This document shows positions 1-8,826 of a stretch of 37,911 nucleotides of DNA, piece after piece. The position numbers were made by a program, and so were the translations under genes. The notes under the pieces were generated by a model, which made no database searches, was not told where the DNA came from, and was given only the letters and a program-made list of their open reading frames with translations. The stretch comes from CAYQQJ01 sp964515945 (lineage in GTDB: Bacteria > Pseudomonadota > Gammaproteobacteria > Pseudomonadales > Cellvibrionaceae). Position 1 is the first letter of the stretch. Every line of letters starts with the position of its first letter. Where the stretch lies: positions 1 to 37,911 of the forward strand of contig CAZEWY010000007.1 of NCBI GenBank assembly GCA_964515945.1, read 5' to 3'.

Positions 1-996
1 GCCAGCAGGCGAAAAGATACAGTGCACCCAACGCACGTCGTCCCGGCCGGAATCGGCCAGGCGGAAGTCCGCCGAACAGGGTTGTTGCGTTGCCAGGGCG
101 GACGCTATGAGCGCACGTATGTCTTCCGGATCCAGAAAGACTTCATCAATTATATTGGTGTCGGCCAGAGCGGCCGGCGTTTGCGCGTCAAGCCCGGTAA
201 TCCTGAAAAACGCCGGATTGGCGGTGACCAGTGCGCCCTGTTCGCTGATAAGGAAAATACCGGCGCTACTGTCTTCGAATATACCGCGGAAGCGATGCTC
301 CAGAAGTTCGACACGGTGGCGGAGCTGTCTCTCCTCGCCGAGCATTTTTTCAACCGTCGTCAGAAGGACATTAATATCGCCTGCGAGCAGCCCTATTTCG
401 TCATTGCGATGCACCCTGGCAACATCCACACGATTGCCATCGCCGGGGGTGATGAGGTGTAAACGCCGTGACAGAGATGCAAGCGGGCGCGTCATCAGCC
501 AATACACCATGATGAGTACCAGGAGAGCAACCACCGCAGCCTGGGCCGCCAGGCCGATGGTGGTCGCCAAGGCTGAATCGCGTGCGCGCATCATGATAAG
601 AGGCAAATTCGGAAAAACACCCACTTCGCCAACGATTTCATACTCATTAAAGGGAGCGGTAAGCTTCTTCGAGATATAGGTATTCATTCCGCTTCCGTCA
701 GTCTTGCCTTGCTGACCGAGAATTTTGCCACCCGCCTCGACCTTGGCCCCCACTACAATATCGTTGATGGAGAGACCGTCCACCACTTGTCGAGCCAGTT
801 CCTCATTGTTGACGTAGGCGGCGATTGCGGCGGTTGTACTAACAGTTTCGAGCAGTTGCCGGACCGAGCGTTCGCTTTCAGAAAACGAGCTTTCGTAGGC
901 CCGCTGATAGAAAAAATAGGATGACAGCATAACCACAAAGAGGGCGGCAGCGGCCACGCTCATGGCAAGCTTTACGTGGAGACTTCTAATGTTCAT
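1..996 (-). CDS. Membrane sensor protein with HAMP and PAS domains (3' end cut by window edge)
   Basis: The reverse strand stays open from ATG at 996 to the window edge, giving 332 residues of an unfinished protein. A first membrane segment lies at about residues 8-30 and a second at 145-169, enclosing a roughly 115-residue periplasmic sensor region. A HAMP-like linker follows (about 170-220, with the P-L-A-S-L-S and N-D-E-I-G-L-L signatures), then a PAS domain from about 235 (GIFEDSSAGIFLI, N-P-A-F-F-R-I-T-G). The output domain (histidine kinase or GGDEF/EAL) lies off the window and cannot be told. Its ATG overlaps the stop of the upstream binding-protein gene by 4 bp (ATGA), so the two are translationally coupled. 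It probably senses a periplasmic signal relayed by that partner; this is inferred from context only. Confidence 0.8.
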   Translation of the reverse strand, partial: MNIRSLHVKLAMSVAAAALFVVMLSSYFFYQRAYESSFSESERSVRQLLETVSTTAAIAAYVNNEELARQVVDGLSINDIVVGAKVEAGGKILGQQGKTDGSGMNTYISKKLTAPFNEYEIVGEVGVFPNLPLIMMRARDSALATTIGLAAQAAVVALLVLIMVYWLMTRPLASLSRRLHLITPGDGNRVDVARVHRNDEIGLLAGDINVLLTTVEKMLGEERQLRHRVELLEHRFRGIFEDSSAGIFLISEQGALVTANPAFFRITGLDAQTPAALADTNIIDEVFLDPEDIRALIASALATQQPCSADFRLADSGRDDVRWVHCIFSPAG

Positions 997-1421
997 TGAT
1001 CAGATTCGAGTGTCATAACCACTTTCACCGATGGCGGGAGCGGTTGTTCGGCCACATAGGCGATGGCCGATGGATTTTTGGCGACCGCCGCGATCATGGC
1101 ATCGTCAGTTGGCAGCAATTTTGGTGGCAGCATTCTTCCCGCGAAGATCAACGTGGCCCAATAGGCATCTATCTGCGCCTCGCTTTTGCCGGTAAGAAGT
1201 TTGTAGAACTTTTCACGTTCGGGAGTTCCCGATTGGTAGTCGAATGTTTTCGCCGGCTGATTATTGGCAAACGCGGTTACCCGGCCCATAAACAGGTCCA
1301 CGACCTGCCTGCGCTGAAGATTTTCTACAGGATTTTCTGCATTGACTATGATCAACACGTCCGCCCACGCCACGCTGCTGGTGCACAGGAAAGTCAGGAA
1401 AATAGCGGTTTTTAGTTTCAT
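993..1421 (-). CDS. Small periplasmic phosphate-binding-like (PstS-like) protein
   Basis: The 142-residue protein begins with a clear Sec signal peptide, cleaved after V-A-W-A at residue 20-21. The mature part resembles the short PstS-like or PBP-like domain proteins of Proteobacteria: the R-R-Q-V-V-D-L-F-M-G segment near residue 37, F-Y-K-L-L-T-G-K near 73 and a terminal N-P-S-A-I-A-Y-V segment. At under half the length of true PstS, it is unlikely to serve an ABC importer, and no permease is nearby. It sits between the porin-like gene (1-bp overlap, TGATG) and the membrane sensor (4-bp overlap). That suggests a ligand-binding accessory to the sensor, which is inference. Family assignment is fairly sure; the ligand is unknown. 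Confidence 0.65.
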   Translation of the reverse strand: MKLKTAIFLTFLCTSSVAWADVLIIVNAENPVENLQRRQVVDLFMGRVTAFANNQPAKTFDYQSGTPEREKFYKLLTGKSEAQIDAYWATLIFAGRMLPPKLLPTDDAMIAAVAKNPSAIAYVAEQPLPPSVKVVMTLESDQ

Positions 1422-2674
1422 CAGAACAAAACATCCAGGGAAAGGCTCACGACCGTGGATACCTGATTGTCAGAAAACTGCCTGGGTCCGGACATCACCC
1501 ACAAGCTATTGCCGGTTTCGTCAATATCAAATCGATTGGCCTGTATCTTCAGCGCCATTTTCGGCCGGAAATTCCAGCGCGCGCCAAGGCCAATGCTGTC
1601 CTGCTCCAACCTGATGCTCGCGATGCTGGCACTGACGGCGCCGGCCAATTGCTCGGCGCCAGGCGGTGGCGAAATGGCCGGGGCATCCTCCGTTTGTGCG
1701 GCAATACCACCCAGGCCGAAAATGGAGAAGGGGCCAAATCGACGCCCCACGCTGACATAGAAGTGGCGGCTATTGGGCGCGAGAAGCGAGTCGCTGCTCA
1801 GGTCCGTGGCCTCCGCCTGCGCCCACCAAGTGTTGTTGTCGTAAGCCACGCCCAGTTCATGGTAAATCATGGATTTACCATCGGTGGAAATCTCCTGCGC
1901 CAGGGCACCTGCCTCGGGCCACAGCGGCGTAACGGATTGAAGCGCATCCGTCAGGGGAGAAGCCGTGTTGTTGTTGATGCTGACATCGGCATAGGTGTAT
2001 CGCCACTCCCAGTCCTGCCACTCCAGGTTCAGCGCCAGCCCCGCCGGACTGATATCCATGCGAACGCTTCTCCCGCTTTCGTCATTTACAGGATATTCCT
2101 CGTCGGAATTGCCGTAGAACACCTTGACGTTCAGGGTTCCGCCGGCCAGATCGAAGCGTTTACTGACATCCACTCCATCAAAGTGATAAAGAGACATCAG
2201 ACCGTAATAGTCGGTTGGTGGACGGACCCAGGGAAAGGCATAGCCAACCTGACGATACTCCGAGAGCATGAACAGATCGCTGCCAAGACGGCCGACACGG
2301 AAATCCAGCCCGTCCACCGGGCGGTAGCGAATAAAAGCCCATTCAATGGAGTTTTCGAGGGTATTTTTGAAACGATCTTTCGCCACCACCTGAAGGGTCG
2401 CGTCGAACTTGGGGGACCAGCGGGCCTGCCATTGCAGCCCCACGAGAGAATCTGTCTTCCAGTCGATATCACCGCCGGCAACGCCTTCCTCCTGAGTCAG
2501 ATCCCGGCGAAAGCCCAGACTGTCGTGATCGCTGGTGACCAGGCCAAATGTCGCAAAGCCCGACAGCCGGTAATCCGGCTCGTAATCCGCCATGGCTCCG
2601 TCCGTAACGGTCAGGAACGCGATCATGAGTGCAACCGCCAGGCGATGGCGGCGCAGAAGTACAGATAAATACAC
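1421..2674 (-). CDS. Outer-membrane beta-barrel (porin-like) protein
   Basis: The 417-residue protein has a signal peptide ending A-M-A at about residue 29. The mature chain has alternating hydrophobic/polar strands rich in Tyr, Trp and Arg (for example W-Q-A-R-W-S-P-K-F and W-E-W-R-Y-T-Y) and ends S-L-S-L-D-V-L-F with a C-terminal Phe, the usual beta-barrel assembly signal. The chosen start is GTG at 2674, because the next ATG (2626) would leave too short a signal peptide. It is the first gene of an operon with the small binding protein and the sensor, an arrangement that suggests an outer-membrane entry route for a sensed ligand. A GC-rich hairpin lies in its leader at about 2700-2722. Substrate unknown; it could also be a structural rather than transport barrel. 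Confidence 0.7.
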   Translation of the reverse strand: MYLSVLLRRHRLAVALMIAFLTVTDGAMADYEPDYRLSGFATFGLVTSDHDSLGFRRDLTQEEGVAGGDIDWKTDSLVGLQWQARWSPKFDATLQVVAKDRFKNTLENSIEWAFIRYRPVDGLDFRVGRLGSDLFMLSEYRQVGYAFPWVRPPTDYYGLMSLYHFDGVDVSKRFDLAGGTLNVKVFYGNSDEEYPVNDESGRSVRMDISPAGLALNLEWQDWEWRYTYADVSINNNTASPLTDALQSVTPLWPEAGALAQEISTDGKSMIYHELGVAYDNNTWWAQAEATDLSSDSLLAPNSRHFYVSVGRRFGPFSIFGLGGIAAQTEDAPAISPPPGAEQLAGAVSASIASIRLEQDSIGLGARWNFRPKMALKIQANRFDIDETGNSLWVMSGPRQFSDNQVSTVVSLSLDVLF

Positions 2675-2699
2675 CTAAAGAATACCTATTAAAGCGACG

Positions 2700-2722
2700 G
2701 GAGCCCCGGGAACGGGGGCTTC
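2700..2722. other. GC-rich hairpin in the porin leader
   Basis: AGCCCC at 2702-2707 pairs with GGGGCT at 2715-2720 across a 7-base loop, and one wobble and one further pair extend the stem. No T-run follows on either strand, so a Rho-independent terminator is not supported. It lies about 195 bases past the NTF2-like gene and just before the porin start on the minus strand, so it could end the former or sit in the leader of the latter. Confidence 0.3.
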
Positions 2723-2915
2723 TCGGGAAGTATAGACACAGATCGGGCGAGCCGCCCGCCAATTGCAGGAAATGATATAAGCGCCAGAATAAGCGTTTGA
2801 TTTAAGGGGAAAATCTCGCTACCGGGCATCAGGTTGATACGCCGGAGAATCTACGGCTTGCGCCATTCGCTTTGAATAAATGCGGCTGCTCCGCACGACA
2901 TGAGCATGCAGGGAT

Positions 2916-3299
2916 TTATGGCGCCAGCATATTGGCATCGCGGGCAAGCCGCCATTTGCCATTTTCCTTCCTCAGGATAGACAGCGTATGCCCCGCGCGA
3001 GTGACTGTCTCGCCGCCTGGCGGTGTCACCATAACGGTGAGTTTGGCCCACATAAACGCCCAATCGCCGAGGACCTTTATCTCCTGAATTTCACTGGTGC
3101 CGTCGAACTGCGGTGCATCTCCCCCTTGCTGGGCGGCCGCTGCGGTCTCGAAATCGCTCTTGCGCATAACCGACTGCCCGGGAACAAGAAAAACAGCGTC
3201 ATCGCATATCAGTGACAGAATGGTCTCGATATCACCGGATTTCGTGGCGGCCATCCAGCTCGATACCAGCTCCCGAATTTGTGTTTCATCGTTTTCCAT
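2916..3299 (-). CDS. NTF2-like (SnoaL/DUF4440, SgcJ-type) protein
   Basis: The start is ATG at 3299, because AGGAGG lies four bases upstream; the frame continues to 3356 but without such a site. The resulting 127-residue protein has the layout of the NTF2-like superfamily: N-terminal helices (I-R-E-L-V-S-S-W-M-A-A-T-K-S-G-D), the D-D-A-V-F-L-V-P-G turn, then curved sheet strands ending N-G-K-W-R-L-A-R-D-A-N. No signal peptide is seen, so it is probably cytoplasmic. Members range from small-molecule isomerases to binding proteins of unknown role, and nothing here fixes the function. It stands alone on the minus strand, divergent from metY. Confidence 0.7.
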   Translation of the reverse strand: MENDETQIRELVSSWMAATKSGDIETILSLICDDAVFLVPGQSVMRKSDFETAAAAQQGGDAPQFDGTSEIQEIKVLGDWAFMWAKLTVMVTPPGGETVTRAGHTLSILRKENGKWRLARDANMLAP

Positions 3300-3494
3300 A
3301 TCGCCTCCTGAACTAAAGCACTCTATTAAAAATCCGGCTTGAGATGTGTAAATCAATCGTCACGGCATAACCCAGAGTACAGGCTGTCACAGGCAATGAA
3401 TACCGCGCATCAACCACCTTGAGATTGCCCATCCTTGACATCTAGAATGATACCGACCCTATGGCCGTGACCAAGACCACAAAAGGAGATCACA

Positions 3495-4772
3495 ATGAAG
3501 CTTGAATCCCTCGCCCTGCATGAAGGCTACAAGTCCGATCCCGCAACCCGTGCGGCGGCAGTGCCTATCTACCAGACCACATCCTACACCTTCGACGACA
3601 CCCAGCACGGAGCGGATCTGTTTGATCTTAAAGTGGAAGGAAATATCTATACACGCATCATGAATCCCACCACAGCCGTCCTGGAAGCCCGAATGGCGGC
3701 TATGGAAGGCGGTGTCGCCGCACTGGCCGTGGCCTCGGGCATGGCCGCCATCACCTACGCCATTCAGTGCATCGCCAGTGCGGGGGACAATATCATCAGC
3801 ACCACCCAACTCTATGGCGGCACCTACAATCTGTTTGCTCACAGTTTGCCGCGTCAGGGGATTGAGGTCCGCATGGCCTCCTTCGACGATTATGACCGGG
3901 TGGAAAGCTTCATCGACGACAAAACCCGTGCAATCTTCTGCGAGTCCATCGGCAACCCGGCCGGCAATATTGTCGACCTGGAGCAGCTGGCGGAAATCGC
4001 TCACCGCCACGGTGTACCGCTGATTGTAGACAGTACCGTAGCCACGCCTTTTCTGTGCCGGCCGTTCGAGCTGGGGGCGGACATCGTGGTTCACTCATTG
4101 ACCAAATATATCGGCGGCCACGGCACCACCGTCGGTGGCGTGATTGTGGATTCCGGTAAATTCGACTGGGTGGCCAACAAGGCGCGCTTCCCGATGCTCA
4201 ACGAGCCGGACCCGTCCTACCACGATGTGGTTTACACAGAGGCGCTGGGCGCCGCCGCCTATATCGGCCGCTGCCGTGTCGTACCCCTGCGCAATACCGG
4301 CTCGGCACTGTCGCCTCACAGTGCATTTCTGATTATGCAAGGCCTGGAAACTCTGGGGCTGCGCATGGAAAGGCACTGCGACAATACTCTGGCCGTTGCC
4401 CGCCATTTACAGCAGCACCCCAAGGTCAACTGGGTGAGCTACGCGGCGCTGCCCGACAGCCCCTATCACGCGCTGTGTCAGAAAATTACCGGCGGTCGGG
4501 CTTCGGGCATCCTGAGCTTCGGCATCAAGGGCGGCAAACAAGGCGGCACCGAATTCATTGACGCGCTACAGATGATCCTGCGGTTGGTCAACATCGGCGA
4601 CGCCAAGTCCCTGGCCTGCCACCCCGCCACAACCACACACCGGCAGCTCAACACCGAGGAACTGGCCAGCGCGGGTGTTCCCGAAGACCTGGTACGCCTG
4701 TCCATCGGCATTGAACATGTGGATGACATCATCGCCGATATTGATCAGGCGCTGGACAAAGTCAGCGGCTGA
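3495..4772 (+). CDS. metY: O-acetylhomoserine (thiol)-lyase / Cys-Met metabolism PLP enzyme
   Basis: The 425-residue protein belongs to the Cys/Met metabolism PLP-dependent family and has MetY length. It converts O-acetylhomoserine plus sulfide to homocysteine in the cytoplasm. The PLP lysine is K204 in S-L-T-K-Y-I-G-G-H-G. The ring-stacking tyrosine region (N-I-Y-T-R-I-M-N-P-T) is at 50-59, the cofactor aspartate is D179, and S-G-M-A-A at 81-85 is typical. A good ribosome site (AAGGAG, 3483-3488) precedes the ATG. TTGACA at 3435-3440 is a possible -35 but no strong -10 follows. O-succinylhomoserine-using or gamma-lyase relatives are hard to exclude from sequence alone. It is unrelated to the pigment genes in any obvious way. 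Confidence 0.88.
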   Translation: MKLESLALHEGYKSDPATRAAAVPIYQTTSYTFDDTQHGADLFDLKVEGNIYTRIMNPTTAVLEARMAAMEGGVAALAVASGMAAITYAIQCIASAGDNIISTTQLYGGTYNLFAHSLPRQGIEVRMASFDDYDRVESFIDDKTRAIFCESIGNPAGNIVDLEQLAEIAHRHGVPLIVDSTVATPFLCRPFELGADIVVHSLTKYIGGHGTTVGGVIVDSGKFDWVANKARFPMLNEPDPSYHDVVYTEALGAAAYIGRCRVVPLRNTGSALSPHSAFLIMQGLETLGLRMERHCDNTLAVARHLQQHPKVNWVSYAALPDSPYHALCQKITGGRASGILSFGIKGGKQGGTEFIDALQMILRLVNIGDAKSLACHPATTTHRQLNTEELASAGVPEDLVRLSIGIEHVDDIIADIDQALDKVSG

Positions 4773-4786
4773 TGAATGCCGGCCAA

Positions 4787-4809
4787 AGCGGCCTCAAATG
4801 GGGGCCGCT
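4787..4809. terminator. Hairpin between convergent metY and yhiN
   Basis: AGCGGCC (4787-4793) pairs with GGCCGCT (4803-4809) around a 9-base loop, between the metY stop and the facing yhiN stop. It lacks a T-run, so it may be only a weak or bidirectional transcript end. Confidence 0.35.
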
Positions 4810-4870
4810 ATTACTGGCTAAAGTTGAACGAGCCAATGCAGAAGTTGGCTTAGGAAGATTTTTCAAACCC

Positions 4871-6049
4871 TCACACATAAAGCCCCGCACAATACCCCGA
4901 GGCCCAGGCCCACTGAAAGTTAAAGCCGCCCAGCCAACCGGTGACATCCAGTACTTCCCCCACAAAATATAAACCCGGTACGGCTTTGGCTTCGAAAGTT
5001 TTGGAGGATACGTCATCGGTATTGACGCCGCCGCGCGTGACTTCGGCGGTGCGGTAGCCTTCGGTGCCGGCGGGTGTCAGATTCCAGTGGTGCAGTTGCG
5101 TGTCCAGGTTGGTGATTTGCTCGGGTGTGTATTGCTGTACAGGTTTACTGCCGCCGCGCTGGTCAAGCCACGCCTGTACGAAGCGTTTGGGCAGATGCTC
5201 GGCGAGCAGGTTTTTCAGTTCCGCCTTTGCGCCCTGTTCGCGCCAGCCTTGCCAGAGGGAGGCGAGACTTTTGCCGGGAAGCAAATCAATATTGATGCTG
5301 CCCCCCGGTTGCCAATAGTTGGAAATTTGCAGTATGGCGGGACCGCTCAGCCCTTTATGGGTGATCAGCATGTCTTCATTGAAAGTGGTGTCGCCACAGC
5401 TGACGGCGACGGGCATGCTCACGCCGGCAAGGCCTGTGAGAGACGCCAGATCCTGGCGCGAGAGTGTAAAAGGCACCAGGGCGGCGGCGCGTTCGGTGAC
5501 CTTGAGGCCAAACTGTCGGGCGACGTCGTAGCCGAAGCCGGTGGCGCCCATGGTGGGAATGGAGAGGCCGCCGGTAGCCACTACAAGGGAGCTGGCGGCA
5601 ATTTCGCCGAGGCTGGATTCCACCTGGAAGCCGCCCGTTTTCGCGCTTTTGATGGCTTTGATGCTGGTACCGGTGTGGATGATCACTCCGGCGCTGTCAC
5701 ATTCGTCGAGCAGGATGTTGAGCAGGTCCCTGGCTTTGTTGTCGCAGAACAATTGGCCCCTGGCCTTTTCGTGAAAAGCGAGGCCATGCTTGTCCATCAG
5801 GGCAATGAAATCGTATTGCGTATAGCGACTGAGGGCGGATTTGCAGAAATGCGGGTTGGCGGACAGGAAATTCGCGGGCTCCACCCACAGGTTGGTGAAG
5901 TTGCAACGCCCGCCGCCGGACATAAGGATTTTTTTACCAGGCTTGTTGGCATGATCCACCACCGTGACCTTGCGCCCTCGCCTGGCGGCGGTGATGGCAC
6001 ACATAAGGCCAGCCGCTCCGGCGCCGACAATCAGGCAATCAGTATGCAT
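4871..6049 (-). CDS. YhiN/HI0933-family FAD-dependent oxidoreductase
   Basis: The 392-residue flavoprotein opens with a Rossmann dinucleotide fold (L-I-V-G-A-G-A-A-G-L at 6-15). It then has the family hallmark K-K-I-L-M-S-G-G-G-R-C-N-F-T-N at about 39-53 and closes with the G-L-Y-F-V-G-E-V-L-D-V-T-G and G-G-F-N-F-Q-W-A segments of the YhiN/BaiN group. Length is normal for the family. The physiological reaction of YhiN proteins is not well established, so only the family is called. It lies 61 bp downstream of the lipoprotein hydrolase on the same strand and may receive read-through from the pigment operon, but nothing ties it to pigment chemistry. Confidence 0.85.
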   Translation of the reverse strand: MHTDCLIVGAGAAGLMCAITAARRGRKVTVVDHANKPGKKILMSGGGRCNFTNLWVEPANFLSANPHFCKSALSRYTQYDFIALMDKHGLAFHEKARGQLFCDNKARDLLNILLDECDSAGVIIHTGTSIKAIKSAKTGGFQVESSLGEIAASSLVVATGGLSIPTMGATGFGYDVARQFGLKVTERAAALVPFTLSRQDLASLTGLAGVSMPVAVSCGDTTFNEDMLITHKGLSGPAILQISNYWQPGGSINIDLLPGKSLASLWQGWREQGAKAELKNLLAEHLPKRFVQAWLDQRGGSKPVQQYTPEQITNLDTQLHHWNLTPAGTEGYRTAEVTRGGVNTDDVSSKTFEAKAVPGLYFVGEVLDVTGWLGGFNFQWAWASGYCAGLYV

Positions 6050-6110
6050 GGTTGGGTTTCATATGTGGGTGGGTGATGGATGACCAATAAAGCGCACATG
6101 GTGTTATTTA

Positions 6111-6866
6111 TCAGTCAAGCGCGCCTTTTTCTAATAATTTATCCCAGATTCTGGCAAATACCTCGTCGCTGTGGTCGCCATCCACGATCAGGACCTGACT
6201 TTCCGGCAGGCGTTCAGCCAGCAGGTCCTGCCCGGTCAGATAATCCTGATTGCCATAACCCAACCAGATACGCCCGCTGTTGAATAAAGGCTGGTTGTTG
6301 GCGATCCAGAACCATAGATCCAACTCAAAGTCCTCGGTACCCGCCGGTGGCTTCCAGTTGCGGAGATCTTCGATCCTGGCAATGCTGGCATGAGTTCCGG
6401 GTTCGCCGGAATAGGGTGAAATCAGCACAACCTTGTCGATGTTTTGCTGGCAGCACTCCAGATAAAGAAGACTGCCGAAACCTCCCAGGGATACACCGGC
6501 GAAATCAATACGCTTGTACCCGCGTTGCTTTGCCCTGTCGATTATGTCCTCTTGCAGGCGCCTGAGTATGCTGCGTTTGTAGTAGTAACCGATATGGGCG
6601 TCGGGCACCCAAACGTCCAGATTCGGATAGCGGGCCTGTGCCGCTGCAATCATACCGGAATCGGCAAAGTTTTCGACGCTTCCGCCGATACCCCGCAGAA
6701 AAACCAGCAAACGCCGCTCGGCGTAGCCGGGATCACGTGCGGCCGCGGGTGCCGCGTAGGTAAGCGTGGGTAGGGGCTTGGACGTGATGCTGCAGGCCTG
6801 GAGCAGGCCGGCTATAACGCCTGCTATAACCAGAGTAGCGATAATCATTCCATGACAGAGGCGCAC
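6111..6866 (-). CDS. Alpha/beta-hydrolase lipoprotein at the end of the ape operon
   Basis: This 251-residue protein has a lipoprotein signal ending L-L-Q-A-C (C25). An alpha/beta-hydrolase core follows: nucleophile elbow G-V-S-L-G-G with S126, probable acid D208 in G-N-Q-D, and probable H232 in G-D-H-S. The GTG at 6866 is preferred because AGGA lies six bases upstream; the internal ATG at 6848 has no such site. It starts 11 bp after the apeR stop and is the last gene of the long minus-strand operon. A membrane-anchored esterase or thioesterase could hydrolyse or transfer the finished polyene or a lipid-linked form; this is inference from position. It is not one of the standard APE genes I recognise. 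Confidence 0.7.
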   Translation of the reverse strand: MRLCHGMIIATLVIAGVIAGLLQACSITSKPLPTLTYAAPAAARDPGYAERRLLVFLRGIGGSVENFADSGMIAAAQARYPNLDVWVPDAHIGYYYKRSILRRLQEDIIDRAKQRGYKRIDFAGVSLGGFGSLLYLECCQQNIDKVVLISPYSGEPGTHASIARIEDLRNWKPPAGTEDFELDLWFWIANNQPLFNSGRIWLGYGNQDYLTGQDLLAERLPESQVLIVDGDHSDEVFARIWDKLLEKGALD

Positions 6867-6877
6867 TGGGGTTCCTG

Positions 6878-8101
6878 CTAGAGTCGTTTAATGACCAGTG
6901 ACGTATTGACACCACCAAACGCGAAATTGTTGGTCATTGCATATTCATGTTGCATTTCGCGTCCCGCGCCGGTGATGTAATCGAGGTCACCGCAGTCGGG
7001 ATCCACATTGTCCAGGTTAATGGTGGGGGCATACCAGCCGTGGCGCAGCATCTCCAGGGTCCACCAGGCTTCCAGGGCACCACAGGCACCCAGGCTGTGG
7101 CCGATGTAGCTTTTCAGGGAACTGATGGGTTTGCCAGCGCCCAGCACCGACTGAGTCGCGCGGGTTTCCGCCACATCGCCCTTGGCCGTCGCTGTGCCGT
7201 GTGCATTGACGTAACCGATCTGCTCGGGGCCTATGCCGGCGTCCCGCAATGCCAGCCGCATGGCCTCGGCCATGGTGGCTTCGGCGGGTTCCGTGACGTG
7301 AGCGCCGTCGGAGTTGGTGCCGAATCCGGCGATCTCCCCGAAGATGGTCGCTCCCCGCGCCTTGGCGTGCTCGTATTCTTCCAGAATCAGTGAACCGGCG
7401 CCCTCGCCGATCACCAGACCGTCCCGGTCCCGGTCGAAGGGTCGCGGCGACAGTTCCGGGTGGTCATTGCGCATGCTGGTGGCGAACATGGTGTCGAATA
7501 CCGCCACCGGCATCACCGAAAACTCTTCGCCGCCGCCGGCAATCATGATGTCCTGCATGCCGTACTTGATGGCTTCGTAGGCGTATCCCAGACCCTGGCT
7601 GCCGGAGGTACAGGCCGAGGCGGTGGGAATGATGCGGCCGGTCATGCCGAAGTAAAGTCCGATATTAACCGTGGCCGTGTGGGTCATGGTCTTCAGATAG
7701 GTTGCTGCGTTGAGGCCGATAGTGGTTCTGTCCTGTAGCACCCGGGTGAGCGCGGGCACCTCGGTGCCGGTGCCTATACAGGAACCGTAGGAGACGCCGG
7801 CACTGCCATTGACCAGCTCATCACTGCCGAGCAGCCCGGCCTGTTCCAGGGCGACTTCACTGGCGCGCACGGCCATGACCGATACCCGACCCATGCTGCG
7901 CAGTTTTTTGCGGGGATAGTGGGCCGGGGTTTCGAAATCCGTCACCGGGGCACCCAGGCGCGTATTGAGCCCATCAATATCGTCCCAATCCGCAATCCGC
8001 TGAATCTTGTTGCGTCCGGCGCGCAGGTTGGCTTCCACGCTCGGCCAGTCGTGGCCGAGGGCACTGATGCCGCTCATGCCGGTAATCACTACCCGCCGCA
8101 T
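6878..8101 (-). CDS. apeR: Beta-ketoacyl-ACP synthase ApeR-like
   Basis: The 407-residue protein is a FabF-type ketosynthase with an intact C-H-H triad: C164 (S-A-C-T-S-G), H301 (H-G-T-A-T-A) and H335 (I-G-H-S-L-G-A-C-G). The closing N-N-F-A-F-G-G-V-N motif is present. In APE systems two active ketosynthases, ApeO and ApeR, condense malonyl-ACP units onto the aryl starter; this one corresponds to ApeR by operon position, after the O-P-Q order. It overlaps the apeQ stop by one base (TGATG). It acts in the cytoplasm on ApeE/ApeF-bound chains. Which elongation round it serves cannot be read from sequence. Confidence 0.88.
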   Translation of the reverse strand: MRRVVITGMSGISALGHDWPSVEANLRAGRNKIQRIADWDDIDGLNTRLGAPVTDFETPAHYPRKKLRSMGRVSVMAVRASEVALEQAGLLGSDELVNGSAGVSYGSCIGTGTEVPALTRVLQDRTTIGLNAATYLKTMTHTATVNIGLYFGMTGRIIPTASACTSGSQGLGYAYEAIKYGMQDIMIAGGGEEFSVMPVAVFDTMFATSMRNDHPELSPRPFDRDRDGLVIGEGAGSLILEEYEHAKARGATIFGEIAGFGTNSDGAHVTEPAEATMAEAMRLALRDAGIGPEQIGYVNAHGTATAKGDVAETRATQSVLGAGKPISSLKSYIGHSLGACGALEAWWTLEMLRHGWYAPTINLDNVDPDCGDLDYITGAGREMQHEYAMTNNFAFGGVNTSLVIKRL

Positions 8102-8826
8102 CAGAGCATGCCTCCGTTAACGGAGATGACTTGTCGGGTTATATAAGCTGCTTCATCACTCATCAGAAAATTTACCAAGCTGGCGACTTCGTCCACTGAA
8201 CCGAACCGGCGCAGCGGAATCATTTTTTTGGCTTCCGTGGCAAAGACTTCATCGATCATATCCGTCTCTATGATGCCCGGCGCCACACAATTAACGGTAA
8301 TCTTTCGTTTGCCCAATTCCAGCGCCAGGGACTTGGTGGCGCCGATCAATCCGGCCTTAGTGGCACTATAGTTAACCTGGCCGCGATTGCCAGCGATACC
8401 GGCTATGGATGACAGGGCCACTATGCGGCCACCCTGCCGCGCCTGCACCATGGGCATAACGGCTGGCTTGAGGATATTGTAGAAGCCGTCCAGATTGGTG
8501 TGTATAACGCTGTCCCATTCCTCGTCGGCCATGGCGGGGAAGGCATTGTCCCGCGTGATACCGGCATTGCACACTACGCCATAGTAGGCGCCCTTGGCTT
8601 CAATATCTCCGGTTATGGCCTGCTTCGCAGCCGCGCGGTCGGCCACGTCGAACTGTAATATGCAGCTTTGGCGGCCGAGTTCCTTCACTTCCGCCGCTAC
8701 CAGCTCGGCCGCCTCGCGGTTGCCACGGCAGTGCACGGCTATATCAAAACCCTGCGCCGCCAGACGCAACGCCACGGCCTTGCCAATACCCCGGCTGGAC
8801 CCTGTCACCAACACGCGCCGCGTCAT
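8101..8826 (-). CDS. apeQ: 3-oxoacyl-ACP reductase ApeQ-like (FabG family)
   Basis: The 241-residue short-chain dehydrogenase has the NADPH motif T-G-S-S-R-G-I-G at 8-15, the N-A-G motif at 87-89, catalytic Ser near 139-140 and Y153-S-A-T-K157. In the APE pathway it reduces the beta-keto group made by the ketosynthases, before dehydration by ApeI/ApeP. The basic TGSSR loop favours NADPH. It overlaps apeP by 4 bp and abuts apeR, so all three are co-translated. A housekeeping FabG is less likely because no other fatty-acid core genes surround it. Confidence 0.9.
   Translation of the reverse strand: MTRRVLVTGSSRGIGKAVALRLAAQGFDIAVHCRGNREAAELVAAEVKELGRQSCILQFDVADRAAAKQAITGDIEAKGAYYGVVCNAGITRDNAFPAMADEEWDSVIHTNLDGFYNILKPAVMPMVQARQGGRIVALSSIAGIAGNRGQVNYSATKAGLIGATKSLALELGKRKITVNCVAPGIIETDMIDEVFATEAKKMIPLRRFGSVDEVASLVNFLMSDEAAYITRQVISVNGGML

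Noticed and set aside
1649..2668. Long open frame (339 codons) on the plus strand opposite the porin gene
   Set aside because: It mirrors the porin codons, has no ribosome site or recognisable domain, and the minus-strand reading has a signal peptide and a beta-barrel end.
3436..3451. Two tandem 8-mers resembling MetJ boxes before metY (TGACATCT, AGAATGAT)
   Set aside because: Matches are six and four of eight to AGACGTCT, too weak to claim an operator.
3357..3494. SAM riboswitch before metY
   Set aside because: No long helical arrangement or terminator/antiterminator was visible in the 138-bp gap.
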